Assembly (NCBI GenBank): GCA_947568835.1
Contig: OX387602.1
Coordinates: forward strand, 17,535,021 to 17,599,020
Direction: 5' to 3'
Length of the DNA: 64,000 nt
From: Protonemura montana
Lineage: Eukaryota > Arthropoda > Insecta > Plecoptera > Nemouridae
The notes below the pieces were generated by a model that saw only the letters and a list, made by a program, of their open reading frames with translations, did no database searches and had not been told where the DNA came from. The position numbers were made by a program, and so were the translations under genes. Of this stretch, positions 14,991 through 26,300 are shown piece after piece (positions within the stretch are counted from its first letter, which is position 1; every line of letters starts with the position of its first letter).

Positions 14991-15033
14991 CTCTGGTGTA
15001 TCCACCCCCTTTGGACGTCGCCGATAACAATCA
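14991..15033. repeat. Diverged local duplication, copy 2
   Basis: This is the partner of the segment at 14,410-14,482 and lacks the CT microsatellite. The core ccctttgga...gataacaatc is kept, with about five substitutions over roughly 29 positions by eye. The two copies lie about 0.57 kb apart in direct orientation. Confidence 0.55.
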
Positions 15034-18000
15034 TCTGCGTTGGAGCGCGGGCGTCGGATACGAGGTGGAGTTGGAGGTAGAGGTGGGTGCAGGCCAGAAG
15101 CGAGCCACGCGATAAGGAAGGAGCCAACAGCATCGCTTATCTAGAGATACATTTGACCTGAAGCCAGAAACTTGGACTGTTATCTCCCGCCCGAAAGCAT
15201 TTCGCTTATCACAGTCTCGCATCCATCACGCATACATATGGACCAGCGGCACCAGTAGGGGTACCTTCGACGTCAGAACATTGTGGACTCTTCGCTGCAG
15301 ATCTAACGGCCGATTGCGTTTCTTAGAAATGCCAGATCAAACTAATATTGTGTCCAAATGTTTTTTTGGAGCGAGAGAATGTAATGAGCTGCGTTGAAAT
15401 AGATTCTCATTGTTTGTGTTTGGATTTTTTATTTTTATAAAACTTTGGTCATCTTTAAGTCAGGCGCTTTGAAGTTTTTGTGGCTTCAAGGAGCAATAAG
15501 ACAAGCTACAAAGACCGTGCTTCCATTGTTTTTTTGTTTTTTTGTTTTTTTTTTCAGAGTCTGCTAAGAAATTCATCCCTTATCTTTGTGGTGATAGGAT
15601 TTTTAAGCAGAGATAACAAATTCCAATTTCAAGAATAAGATCTACGAACCAGCATGCATTAACCCGAGTCAGTATCACGCCCACTGAAAATTAAAGCTCG
15701 TGATTATTTGACTTTCGTAAATTAATTTATATGATTGGATTCGATTTTGACTGCAGATTTTAGCAGATGTTCAATCAACGTTTTCGTAAGGTAAACTTTA
15801 GGTTTTCCAGAAGGTTTCGCAATCACTTTTGCATCGAAAGGCTGGGATCATAAAAAACCATCTTGCCTCGCAGTGATTACAGAAGCAAGTTGGTTCTGTA
15901 AATACTCGGTGATGGTCAGGCAGCTGCATATTCAAAGCGATCAAGTTATGCAAGTTGATATTTTGCTAGAGAGAGATAGACAGCCAATATTTAGGGGTTT
16001 AGACCCTTACATCAACAAAAAAACCAAAAACCCTCGATTCTGCAAAACGAATGGTTTTCGCTATGCAAACCGCTGCTTGAGACTCGTTTAGTTTGTTTTT
16101 AAAAATCCGTAGCTTCTAAATTTTTATGCAATCGAAGTGAAGTTTTATCTCAAACAGAAAAATGGTCTTCCCGTATCAAATGCTTTTTTCGAATCGAGCA
16201 TTCGAAAATTCAAAATTCGAATATTTTCTGTGGGTTTTTTTGTCTAGGCGTGGATTTTTGCTAGACGTTAGAACACCTGAGGATTGAGGTTGTGTCTAAC
16301 AACCCCAATCACTCCGGATCCAATGCAAAAAGATCAAATTTTTTTCATCAACATTTTAAAATGTCGAATCAAACTGTTGAATGATAAAATCTATAAATAA
16401 AACATAATGATTGGTGATGTCATAATGATTCACTGTTTTCAGAGAAGAATGAATGATGGACGTTTTGGGTGGTTGATATTATCTTTGTTTTCACATTGGA
16501 CCTAATGACGGTGATTAAATTTTCAAATCTCTGATACGATCTCCTTTCGTACGTATTAGCTCTTAGGGAACCTTTGGTACAACCACGGCCCAACCATTAT
16601 TGACCATCTCGAACAATAGATAATAAAAATATTTAATAAACGCACTGCTTGTTTTTTCAATCATTTTGCTTTCTACTAAAGATCGAGAAATTTGATAAAT
16701 TTGGTTGTTTTGATCTTATCTGAAAGATATTATTTGTTTTCAAGAAAAAATATTTGTTTGTGAAGAGAAACATTTCTAGTCATTTCATTTCATATTGAGA
16801 GTTGAACCTGTTTACCTAGTTGCGTCACATCAGATAACAGAAACCTTATCATTTCCTTGATAACAAACTGTTATGTTTAAAAGAAAGTTAAGCTAATTGT
16901 GAGTATAAGATATTGCAATAAAACTACGATAAGAATCAGCCTGCAGTAAGTTTACTAATTCGAAATAATTGGTAAAATTTGGCATAGGACTGCAGAATTC
17001 CATGAGTGCAGTTGCAAGTTTGGTAAAATGTCGCTCAAGATTCTGCTAACTCGCCCGCCTTGCGCGAAGGAAGGGTTTCGGAACACTTCTTTCCTTGCTA
17101 GCACTGTATAACATCGGTCTAGAGTCTCCTAATGTCTTTCTTCCCACTCCTATACTATCAGCTCATTGTGTTCTTGTTATCTTTTCCGCGTGTCCACCCA
17201 GTTTCCAAGTGCTTACACAAATTACATTAGTCAGACGATCATTATCGCCGATTACTCATTCTCATTACCATGCCCGGTAATCACTTGCTGTCTCTCCCCG
17301 AGAACAGATAACCACAAACTGATTACATGTTAATTATGACGTTTTGCCTTCTGCGGAAAAAAACTAGTGTCAGTTCACTTATCTTGCATGTTTCTACTAA
17401 AATTTATTTTGTTGAAAATTGTCCGACCAATCGCATTTTCATCACCTTACGACTAAAATTACCACGGCAAATAGCTGTACATGTGTTGTGTACACTCAAG
17501 TATTTCTTGGAAAGCACCTACGCCAATAAAGTATCAAGCCACCCTTCACTCTTGACTTTAAAAAAAAACAAAAAAAAATGGGAAAGAAAGAACTACTCTT
17601 GGTTTTTCATAGCATCATAATTCCCAGCTTTTTGATGCGGCTAAAACATGCGATCTTTCTATGCTTGCACAAAAGCGGAGCATTGATTCTTGTAAAAGCA
17701 CATTGCCGGCCAACAGGATAGGCTTATCAGTCTGGATGCTGTGCTCTGGATCTGTGAAGCATCAAGCCGACTAGCAGCTCCTTATCAAACTCTTGATATA
17801 GAAAAACACTCGAAACCCAGACAACCAAACAAGATTCCTGCCTCTTCTTATTATACATAATCTATCTGTATATCTGAGAACTAACAGCATATCTATGTTG
17901 GGACGTTTCAGATCTTTAAAACGTATATAATTCAGGAGCAGGTCGTTATCAGTGAAATGCATGAAAGCGCTTATCGCCCAAGTATGTAAGAGTAGAGAAA

Positions 18001-19792
18001 GAAAAGGAAAAACTAGAAGGGTTATTATAGGTTGGTCAATCGAGCCGCTTGCCTTGAAAAAAATCGTCTCACTTTGGAATCTTGTTCAAAAATTTGTTCA
18101 ATACCAATTGTAGCAACATTCCTGTTTGTTGGGTTTTTGCAAGATTCGAATTTGCTAGAATGTTCATTATGATGCATTATAGTACCGGTGTTAATCGTTT
18201 CGGTGCCTGGGTAGTATTTAGCACACCTGTCTGCTAGTTGACATCGATTTGGTGCCCGAAGGTAAGCTGAACACATTCGTTCTCGACACAATATGCGTGT
18301 AACCTGCGTGAAGTTGACACCACTGGTATTAGGGCCAACGGCTAAAAGCAATGATTATAAGTATTAAGAAGTTATGTCTAGTTTACAAGCTGCTAAATAA
18401 ATAGATACGAAGATGGTCATTAGAACGATCTTGTGTAAAGATTTCAATAAGATCCTGGAGAGAATGAGACGGTATGTATATATATATATATATATGAAAA
18501 AAATCCCAAAACCATGCCAAAAACTAGGAAAATATACCCAACTCGGGTATCTTTCCCGGATTTTACAGGCAATTTTCCAAGCGATTTTCTTTGAGATAAC
18601 TATTTTAGGTCTAGTGGTCCTCTAAGCTCACAAGTATTGTTTGCGCTTGGTAAATAATGTTACGGGTTGTATGCACAGTATTTATTTAGTCTAGACTTGG
18701 ATGTTGGAGTAACCCAATAGAAATAACAATGCAAGCTCAGGCGGTTGCTGTTTCGGAATCTAGCGAACCGTTTAGCGGACACAGCTCACAGGTGTGCCTT
18801 CCCATTATTATACACAGTCTATGGGTGATTCATTGCTCTGACTGCAATGGTCAATTCGCGGACAACGAATCCCAATTTGTAGCCAGTTAGCGAACAAAAA
18901 CGGCCTGGACACAGGAACATAAAATAATAACGACGTGTCTTGAACGACTGGAATTTTCGCCCAGACCAATTGAATGAATGAGAATTGCACGCGAGTCAGG
19001 TGAGAACGCATATTTGGTTGGTGGTCGTGGTTGAAGGAAAAATGTAAACAATCAACTCTTTGAGGTTATTTGGAACGTTCAGTGCTGGCATTTGATAAAT
19101 AAGTAGTTAATAATGCTAAAATAACATGGATGGGACTCAAATCTGCTCAAAGCCGTCCAGGTGTCGACGTTGTAACAGTGCTACGCGGGTCGCCAGACAA
19201 AACGAGAGGGATATTCGCTTGTACTGTGGTCGGCTTGCTCGATAAGGATTACCTACAAGCTACAAGTCAATCCCTTTGAACCCCTATAGATAAAGCAACC
19301 CTAACGTAACCCAGTATTTGTATGGATGCACATACTATACTGGAATGGAAGTTAACACTCAAATGTGAAACGTTTGTTATGGAAATGATTTTTCGGAGAA
19401 TAGAGTTAGTACAAAACGCAACACAAGTATGGTAGTACAATTTGAGGGCATGAACCCAGATAAAAACACTGTTTTATGTTCTATTCAAAACCACGAAAGT
19501 CAGATTTTGACGATAAAAATATCATACATTTGTTCATGGTATAATTGAATAATTTTCAAACATGAAAGATAACCACTAAACAGTTTCGGAAAGAATATAG
19601 GACCCACATTTTCTGTCTCTTGTACTCGCATCGACTAGAAATTAGAATAGGGAGTAACAATAGTATTATCTCATCCGTGATTCTTCCTGTCCTAGTCCAG
19701 TTTCGATAGGAGATTGACGATAACGTGAATGGTTATATGGTATAGTTAGAGCGTCCTTTTTCTCTGATATCTCCACCACCAACACACGTGTG

Positions 19793-20161
19793 CTATCACT
19801 ACCAGTATTGTTATCACTAGCGCTATCAAAGTTTTGTGGAAATGGCTGTTATATAGTTTGTTATCATCACAGGATACTCACATTGGACAGGATGTGTATG
19901 AGCTAAGAGAAAGGTTTGCATTCACATCGCCTATCGACCGATGTATGTCTTGCCGCAGTTAGCTAGCGTTTACAGATAAATATTGCAAACGATTTGATAA
20001 TAAATTGTAATATAATACTGTTCACTGTTTGCTTTTGCATGCTTATCATTGATATTATGGATTGCAACTCCGATACAAGGTTAATACGATTTTGAATTCG
20101 TGAGATATGCGAGGTTGGATCTATCATAATATTGTTATGTTGCTCTCAGCTAAGCTTATCA
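19793..20161. promoter_or_regulatory. Candidate enhancer: GATA-site cluster 2
   Basis: Nine WGATAR sites on either strand lie within 369 bp, starting at 19,793, 19,811, 19,823, 19,861, 19,974, 19,995, 20,043, 20,121 and 20,156. This is the densest such cluster I see in the window. It is about 3.2 kb upstream of the cabut CRE and 1.8 kb upstream of the U1 gene. A GATA-dependent enhancer for cabut is the simplest reading, but it is inference only. Confidence 0.45.
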
Positions 20162-21026
20162 CGTGAGAATCATTACACCTAATGGCATTTAAAATTGGTT
20201 GAGTGAGTGTATTATTTTTTAAATCAGTCCTTTACAACAATCAACCAAATATAAAAACAATGTCTATTATCCTTAAGTCATATATAACTATATAAGAAAT
20301 AACATTCCAAGATATTGAGCCTTGATGCTTTACCATTCGATACCACATACATTTTACAGTCTCCATTCACGAATGGAATAATGTAGTAAAAAAACCTTAC
20401 CCTAGGAAGAATATGTTTGTATTACCTGAGTAACAACAGAAAACACGATGCCTTTTATAGAAATCGACTCGCCTAATGACTCAAACATGCATGCTTACAC
20501 ACTCAATTGCAGTTACACCAAAAAGAATAATAATCGACTTACGTTTTAGCGGCTTCGGGTTACTCTGCTTTCTTCTCGACATCGTGCTGTCAAAATTTTC
20601 CCTTTCCTCCAAGACGATCTCCTTCTACGACAAAATTTCCGGCTGTTCCGGTAAACGAACGCTAACTGCAGTTTCGTCACTTGTCAAAGCCATGCAATGC
20701 ATTGTCACTGTCATTATCCACCACGTGTTCACAGTGAAAATATCTCTTCAATCAGCCAAAACACGTATGGATATTTATAATCACAGAATCCACACACACA
20801 CACTCATGTAATTGTGTTTATCTCTGCGATAAGATAGCCAAGATAGTAATGTTATTGTTTTAATCAGTTCTGCGTGATAACATGGCCGTAACGTGGGCTG
20901 CGCTCACGTCAACAACGTCGACGAGCGACAACGAGCGACTGAGCTCGAGCGAGCGGGAAACTGGTGGAAGTTGAATCGCGGTCTAGGTGCCGGTCATGGG
21001 TGCCGGTCGTGCCGCGCCGAGCGTAC

Positions 21027-21044
21027 ACAGCGCCCTCTGCGCAC
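21027..21044 (-). promoter_or_regulatory. CTCF-like motif
   Basis: On the minus strand the sequence reads gcgcagagggcgctg. This matches the conserved AGRKGGCRS core of the CTCF motif, although the outer flank matches poorly. It lies between the GATA cluster and the U1/cabut block, where an insulator would separate domains. Confidence 0.35.
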
Positions 21045-21739
21045 GTGGAGGATAGTGACAGCAACGAGAAGGCAAGGGGCAAGAAGGGGTGATTGCCGAC
21101 ACTGGCTTTTGGGATACTGTTTGCTCGATTTTGGCTGTTACGCATTGGTTCTGATATAATTTTCTTGGATGTGTAAAAACATTTTATTTCACGTGGTAGT
21201 TTACGCAGGCAAGCATTCAGCAACAGAAAATAACAGTGTTCATTGACTAGCATTACCAACGATAGATTCTCAGATTCTGAAAATCACGTTAAATCCGTAT
21301 GATTTTGATGGAAAGTGTACACAGAATACGAATTTAAAATTTCGCACACTTTAAAAATTAATGAAATTAATTGAAAAAAATACGCTATAATATTTTACTT
21401 GCGGCTAATTGTCAAAGATTAAACATTTCGAGGACACATACCCCGAGGTGTGATAAATCTCACTACACGTCCACCCTTTTGCATACACACGAATTACAAA
21501 AACAATGCACACTAAAAACTTCTGGGCACAGACCAAAAATAGCAGTTTTGACTAGATTTTACATTTGCAGTTGAAATCCGTTAGTTTACAAGTCGATACT
21601 AAAACTAAATAGACACTAAAATTTCGCGCTGACATTTGAAAATCACCACACACACAACAACCACACAAATTCAGTCGCCAGTGTCGCCATCTCCTGGCGA
21701 ATATGGCAACTGGCGCCATTGTCGCTGCCGTGTCCTTTG

Positions 21740-21755
21740 CTAGGTGGCGCTGCAG
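21740..21755 (+). promoter_or_regulatory. CTCF-like motif (insect type)
   Basis: ctaggtggcgctgcag contains AGGTGGCGC, the core of the Drosophila CTCF motif. A related agatggcgac word lies on the minus strand at about 21,680-21,690. The site is about 240 bp upstream of the U1 gene. Confidence 0.4.
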
Positions 21756-21993
21756 ACTTTATTGCATACATTTTGAGTTTTTTCAAAAGAAATATTTAAT
21801 TTCTAATTAATTTACAAAAACAACACAAAACTTTTGACACGAATATCTTGAAAATAATATTTTTTATCATTAAACTTTCATTTTATTTGTTTTTAAGTAA
21901 TACTTTTTGTGTTAATTTGGTTCAAATATTATATCACTAGTCCGTGTTCACACAACCCTGTTACATGGCTTCAAGCCATATTCATAGCTCGGC

Positions 21994-22157
21994 ATACTTA
22001 CCTGGCGTAGGGGTTACCGTGATCAACAAGGCGGTTCCCCCAGGGTGAGGCTCTTCCATTGCACTACGGTTGGGCTGACCCCTGCGATGATCTCAAATGT
22101 AGATTACTCGGGCGCGTAATTTTTGGTAGTCGGGGCTGCGTACGCGCACGCCCCGGA
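21994..22157 (+). ncRNA. U1: U1 spliceosomal snRNA
   Basis: U1 snRNA pairs with 5' splice sites as part of the U1 snRNP in the nucleus. The 5' end ATACTTACCTGG is the invariant 5'-splice-site recognition sequence. Next come stem-loop I, stem-loop II with the U1A-binding loop ATTGCAC (CCATTGCACTACGG), stem-loop III, the Sm site AATTTTTGG (22,118-22,126) and a terminal hairpin CGGGGC..TACG..GCCCCG with perfect pairing except for one bulged C. The length of about 162-164 nt is normal for U1, and I place the 3' end at 22,155-22,157. An unusual point is the stem-loop I loop, which reads GATCAACAAGG where animals usually have GATCACGAAGG. This changes two bases in the U1-70K-binding loop. No clear upstream PSE is recognised, so it is either a variant gene or a recent full-length retrocopy. 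The intact pairing argues for function. Confidence 0.93.
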
Positions 22158-22985
22158 ATAATACATTCATGGGTAATTCGGCTGATGGCCGCTGCTGACC
22201 ACCAAAGGTCGGAATTGGGGAATATATCGAGAAGAAGCCAGCGTGTGTAGCTTTATTAATATTGTAACTAAGAGTATTCTGAAAAAGCCGTTCTTTCCCT
22301 TCTTCTCAAACTGCCAGCAACCTCGTTTTGTTGAAGACTGATACAATTTACTTTATTTCCACGGTCTGTGATTTTAAGGGGGCGGAAGGGTTAAAGTGAG
22401 TCCGAGAACATTTCTTACCGAATACATGTTCGAAACGGTATTAAAGAATTTGATAGATTCAAGTAAATAACGAGTTAAAACTAAATTCATTCAATAGATT
22501 TTAATCGCAAGACCTTCAAGCAAACAATTGTTTTTAAGTTAGATTAAAATTTAAAATAGCCAAGTCGGGGAGTTAACTGGTTAAATCTAGCTACGTATAT
22601 CTAGGTCAATGCCCAACCAATTATGCCTAGGCAGCTAGCAGCATCAAGTGTTCTGTTTTCGCAAACCTAGCGACAAATTTCAAACTATTCGGCAGCTGTC
22701 AATAAGCGGACAAAACAATCAAACAAAACAACGAAGAGGAACACCTTTTTTTTTTTAATCAATACCACTGATAAATGCGTGATTTCTGACATCATCATAA
22801 ATCAGTGCAGTTGCATAGCGCCAACCTCTCACCGCATGCGTATTCTCAAGTGCGAGAGTGTGTGTATGTGTGTATGTCGCAGCCCGAAGGTCTGTCTCAA
22901 GACGATGGAGGCACGGTCAAACAAGAAAATCAATGGCTATGACGGGCCCACGAGCCTGGCCAGACCCTACCATAGCTGCTATCTG
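22158..22985. other. Spacer between U1 and cabut promoter
   Basis: AT-rich non-coding DNA with a short TG-rich microsatellite (about 22,857-22,877). No coding exon or RNA gene was recognised. The last 100 bp become GC-richer as the cabut promoter begins. Confidence 0.55.
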
Positions 22986-23141
22986 TGACGTAGCGTAGCA
23001 CCCACTCTGACGTCACGATCACGTACCGGCAAGCCGGGATCATGCACCGAACACGTGAACAGTTCGTTGCTGATCACGCGGTGGCCGACTGTCAGCTAGC
23101 GCCCGATTGGTGGAACCAGTCGAGCCCCCGTTCGTGATTGG
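22986..23141 (+). promoter_or_regulatory. Cabut promoter: CRE, ChoRE-like and CCAAT elements
   Basis: A half CRE (tgacgta, 22,986) and a perfect palindromic CRE TGACGTCA (23,008-23,015) are followed by CATGCA-N5-CACGTG (23,041-23,057). This last element has the spacing of a carbohydrate-response element bound by Mondo/ChREBP-Mlx. Two inverted CCAAT boxes (ATTGG at 23,106 and 23,137, both within gattggt) are 31 bp apart, about three helical turns, as is typical of NF-Y pairs. Together they lie 250-400 bp upstream of the cabut start codon. In Drosophila cabut is a Mondo-Mlx target, which makes the ChoRE reading plausible. The transcription start is not visible from sequence, and no TATA box is obvious. 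Confidence 0.5.
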
Positions 23142-23389
23142 TCGACTACACGCGCCCTAATACAAGTAGTGAATGCACACCCCATAATAACAGACACCGC
23201 GCTAGATTTCTGAGGCAAACGCCGTTTGGGTCGTTGTTGGTGCGGGTGTGTTATCGAAGAGCTAGTGTCGATGAAACTGGAAAAGTGGGAAACTGGATTG
23301 TTTCTGGACTTATATCTGTTTTGACAAGAGTCTCGAAGTTGTTATTGATTGTTTGTGCAGCTGTTTACTGTTGTGATTCAACGATTGAG

Positions 23390-26300
23390 ATGTTCGGCGC
23401 AACAATGGTGCCGTCTCCACCGACGACGCCGCCGCCGTCAGGGCGAGAGGTAAGCATTTTCATTCATTTTCATTCATTATTAGGAATTTTCAGTGTAAAT
23501 GAACTTGCGTTCGGTGGGAGAATGCTGCTTGGCGTGTGCTGTGCGTGTCACTCCGAAATTTTGACACCGAGGCTTTGTCTTGGACCGCGGTGTTTTTTAA
23601 TTTCTAGTGCAAATATATTCATTTATAACCCCAATTTGGTTAGCTAAAGTAAGTTGATTTTTGAAGCTGTGTTTGTAACGTGTTTGGGTTTACGTTGGTG
23701 CTATTATGGAGCACACAGAAACAAAATGATTTATATGCTGCTATAAAACGATAAGAACTCGGACCTCTGTGCTTCTACAGATTTAGTTCAATATTTGTAA
23801 ACGATTGAAAGCAGGCAGTATTTGTGGATTTTCTTCTGGATCTCCGTTTTTTAATGCGGAAACATGTTTTTGGGCGCATTATTGACTGAACGAACAAAGG
23901 GACTTCAACTATTTACACTTCGATACGAAAACTCAATGACCTAACAAGAGACTCTAACTGGGCAAACAATTTTCAAATGCCAGCTATCTCAAAAACCAGC
24001 CACAAATTTGAGTAAATAATTCTATCTCTTTCGAAAAATAACATATCTTTGTGTGCGACGCATTCAACTAGTGAGAGAGAGAGAGAAAGAGCGCCCGCGC
24101 GAGCGCAAGAGAGCCAGAGAGAGCGAGTAACGAGAGAGAAAGAATGCTAGCGCATGTATCTAGGTACAAAAGAGACGGGCGATACTGTACCCTCGGTTAG
24201 GTTGCGTCACTGTTCACGCGTACGATCTCTCAGTTTCGCGGGCCGAGCATGCATCCGACAGCTGATAGACACGTGAACACAACGCACTTTGCCCCCTCTC
24301 GCTCTCACCTAGCCTGATTCAGCTACCTGTGTCTCGCTTCCACCTATACCCGACTGGCCGACCACTCTCTTCTAAGCGTGTTTAGCCTGGGACAATGCCG
24401 TCATCACAGTTACTTTGATCGCAATCCCAGCCGGATCAAACTCGTTCGCCAATAGCCGGGAGTCGTGTCTTTGCCCCTTTTGCATAGAGGCGCGCAGAAA
24501 AGTTCAAAATACCTCTGCTAGAAAAAGTCACTCCGCCGTGTTTTGCTGAAAGTAATGCGTTGCGTTCAACAAATATGGGCTTTCTATGATTAAATTATTA
24601 GTCGTGTCATTGGCACTACACGTCAATCATAAAATAATTGTGATTGCATGCAAAATATTGCAACAACTCATTATCATAAATGAGCACACGTAAATGAGGA
24701 CTCATCTGCAAAATATTTGTCTTATCAGTTGTCACCACAGACATGCTCACTCGACGAGGAGTGTTCTCGGAGGTTCTGAGTTGTTTCTAAAGGTCAAACG
24801 AGCGAGTAGGCTTCAAGTCGAGTGCATTTACCTGATCACTGATTTTTTTTTAGCTGGCGATCAGATCTTAAACTAAAGCAAACAAGGCCAGAATGTTAAT
24901 TATTAAGTCATTTTATGAGGCATTGCCTTTGCTATTTCACATGGTTCACAAATTTCGAGGTCCTTTGGCACAGTGTGTTCTGTGACCTCATCCGCATACT
25001 GATAACTTTTGTAAGCGTCTAGTGCTGGCCTTTAGGTCACCAGTGCCATACGCTTAGGTAGACACAAAATTTTATTTTTTTAAGCGCGTGTACGTATGGG
25101 ATTTTATACTTTCGCTTTGGTATCAGATAATTTATGGCCGATGAAACCAAATGTTCTTTTGATGTGTACGCGGCATGCAAAGTAGTCTTAAAATGGTAGG
25201 ATGGACAGGCTTGACTGGAGGACAAATCCGACTAATAGGGATAAAGGAAGCGATGCTAATATGATGACTGACCTTATGATTTCCTCAATGTCTACGTCTG
25301 CTATCTAAAAATAAACATTCACGGACGACTCAAACAACAAGCTATATATCTTACGCAACTAGAATTTGAGAGTTCCTAGTTTTTGTGGGAAATGTGGCGT
25401 GGACACGCGTGGATATAATGTGATGCAAAATGTTGCCGAATTCATCGCAAAGTACCATGAATCAATTGTAGGCCATGGTGGGTTGATACTGATGACGAAG
25501 CACTTGAAAGACATACGTCAATCTCATTCGCGGATCTGGCTCCTTGTATGTCATCGCAGACAATCTTGCTATCTACAGTAGAATAAATTACGATTATTTT
25601 TTCAATAACACTCCTCATTTCCGTCGCCAGGAAAGCAGTAATTTGAATTTGAAATGCCAATATTTACCATTCCCTCTTCTTATCAGACAAGGACATTGAT
25701 AGCTAAGCTAATCAGCAGCCTTATATTACACATTATATAACAACAACAACATTAAATTCGAATTGTCTACGGAGACTAGACTAGACTGTGAGAACAGCTG
25801 AAAATAAATACCCCATGCAAACAAAGTTACATAAAAGTTCAAGGAGCAATATAATAATCTGAAGACTCGATTTTTACCCTACCTTGCTCTTCTTGTTACA
25901 GATGTGCAAACGAGGAGAGCCTGTGGACTTAGAGGCCGTCAACGCGCTGCTCTCTGCAACGAATACCAACACAAGGAAACGAAAGATGCTGCCCCCAGAG
26001 ATTTCAGGTCTTCCGACACCACAGCCCTCCGATTCCGAAAGTGAAGACATGGACTTGCCTTTCAGAAAACGAGTCTGCAAGCAGATGCAGGAATGCCAAC
26101 TTGCTAAGGTAATTTTCCAACCCTTCAAAGCATTTCAACTCTTTCAGTGGCTAGTTCCAAACAAATAATGAATTAGGCAATCATCTAAAGAACCAAAGTT
26201 CAATCAATTAAAAACAATACCAAATCTTATAAAGAAATCTACTCTATAAATATCAATGGCACACGTTTTTAAAATAACTGGTCTCAATTTCTCTGAAAAT

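Larger units (their letters stand above)
11190..19792. other. Gene-poor stretch, middle of desert
   Basis: There is no convincing exon, RNA gene or transposon reading frame. The stretch is AT-rich with homopolymer runs, e.g. the T/G run near 15,530-15,556, and a (TA)n microsatellite at 18,477-18,495. A looser set of GATA sites (five WGATAR between 16,690 and 16,870) is present. The one structured item I recognise is the local duplication at 14.4 and 15.0 kb, listed separately. Confidence 0.55.
20162..21993. other. Non-coding stretch upstream of the U1 gene
   Basis: No gene is seen. A CpG-rich island at about 20,885-21,080 contains repeated gagcgac-type words and a CTCF-like core. A second group of tggcg-rich words lies at 21,675-21,755. 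The open frames crossing the island on both strands are compositional. I could not identify a clear insect snRNA PSE in the 100 bp preceding the U1 start. Confidence 0.5.

Noticed and set aside
20893..21259. Open frames on both strands in the CpG-rich island
   Set aside because: They arise from the GC-rich composition. The residues are Arg/Ser/Gly-rich without a recognisable family.
23138..23389. In-frame open sequence upstream of the cabut ATG
   Set aside because: It has no ATG in that frame and begins only at a TTG. The product is not like known cabut N-termini, and the region overlaps the CCAAT promoter elements.
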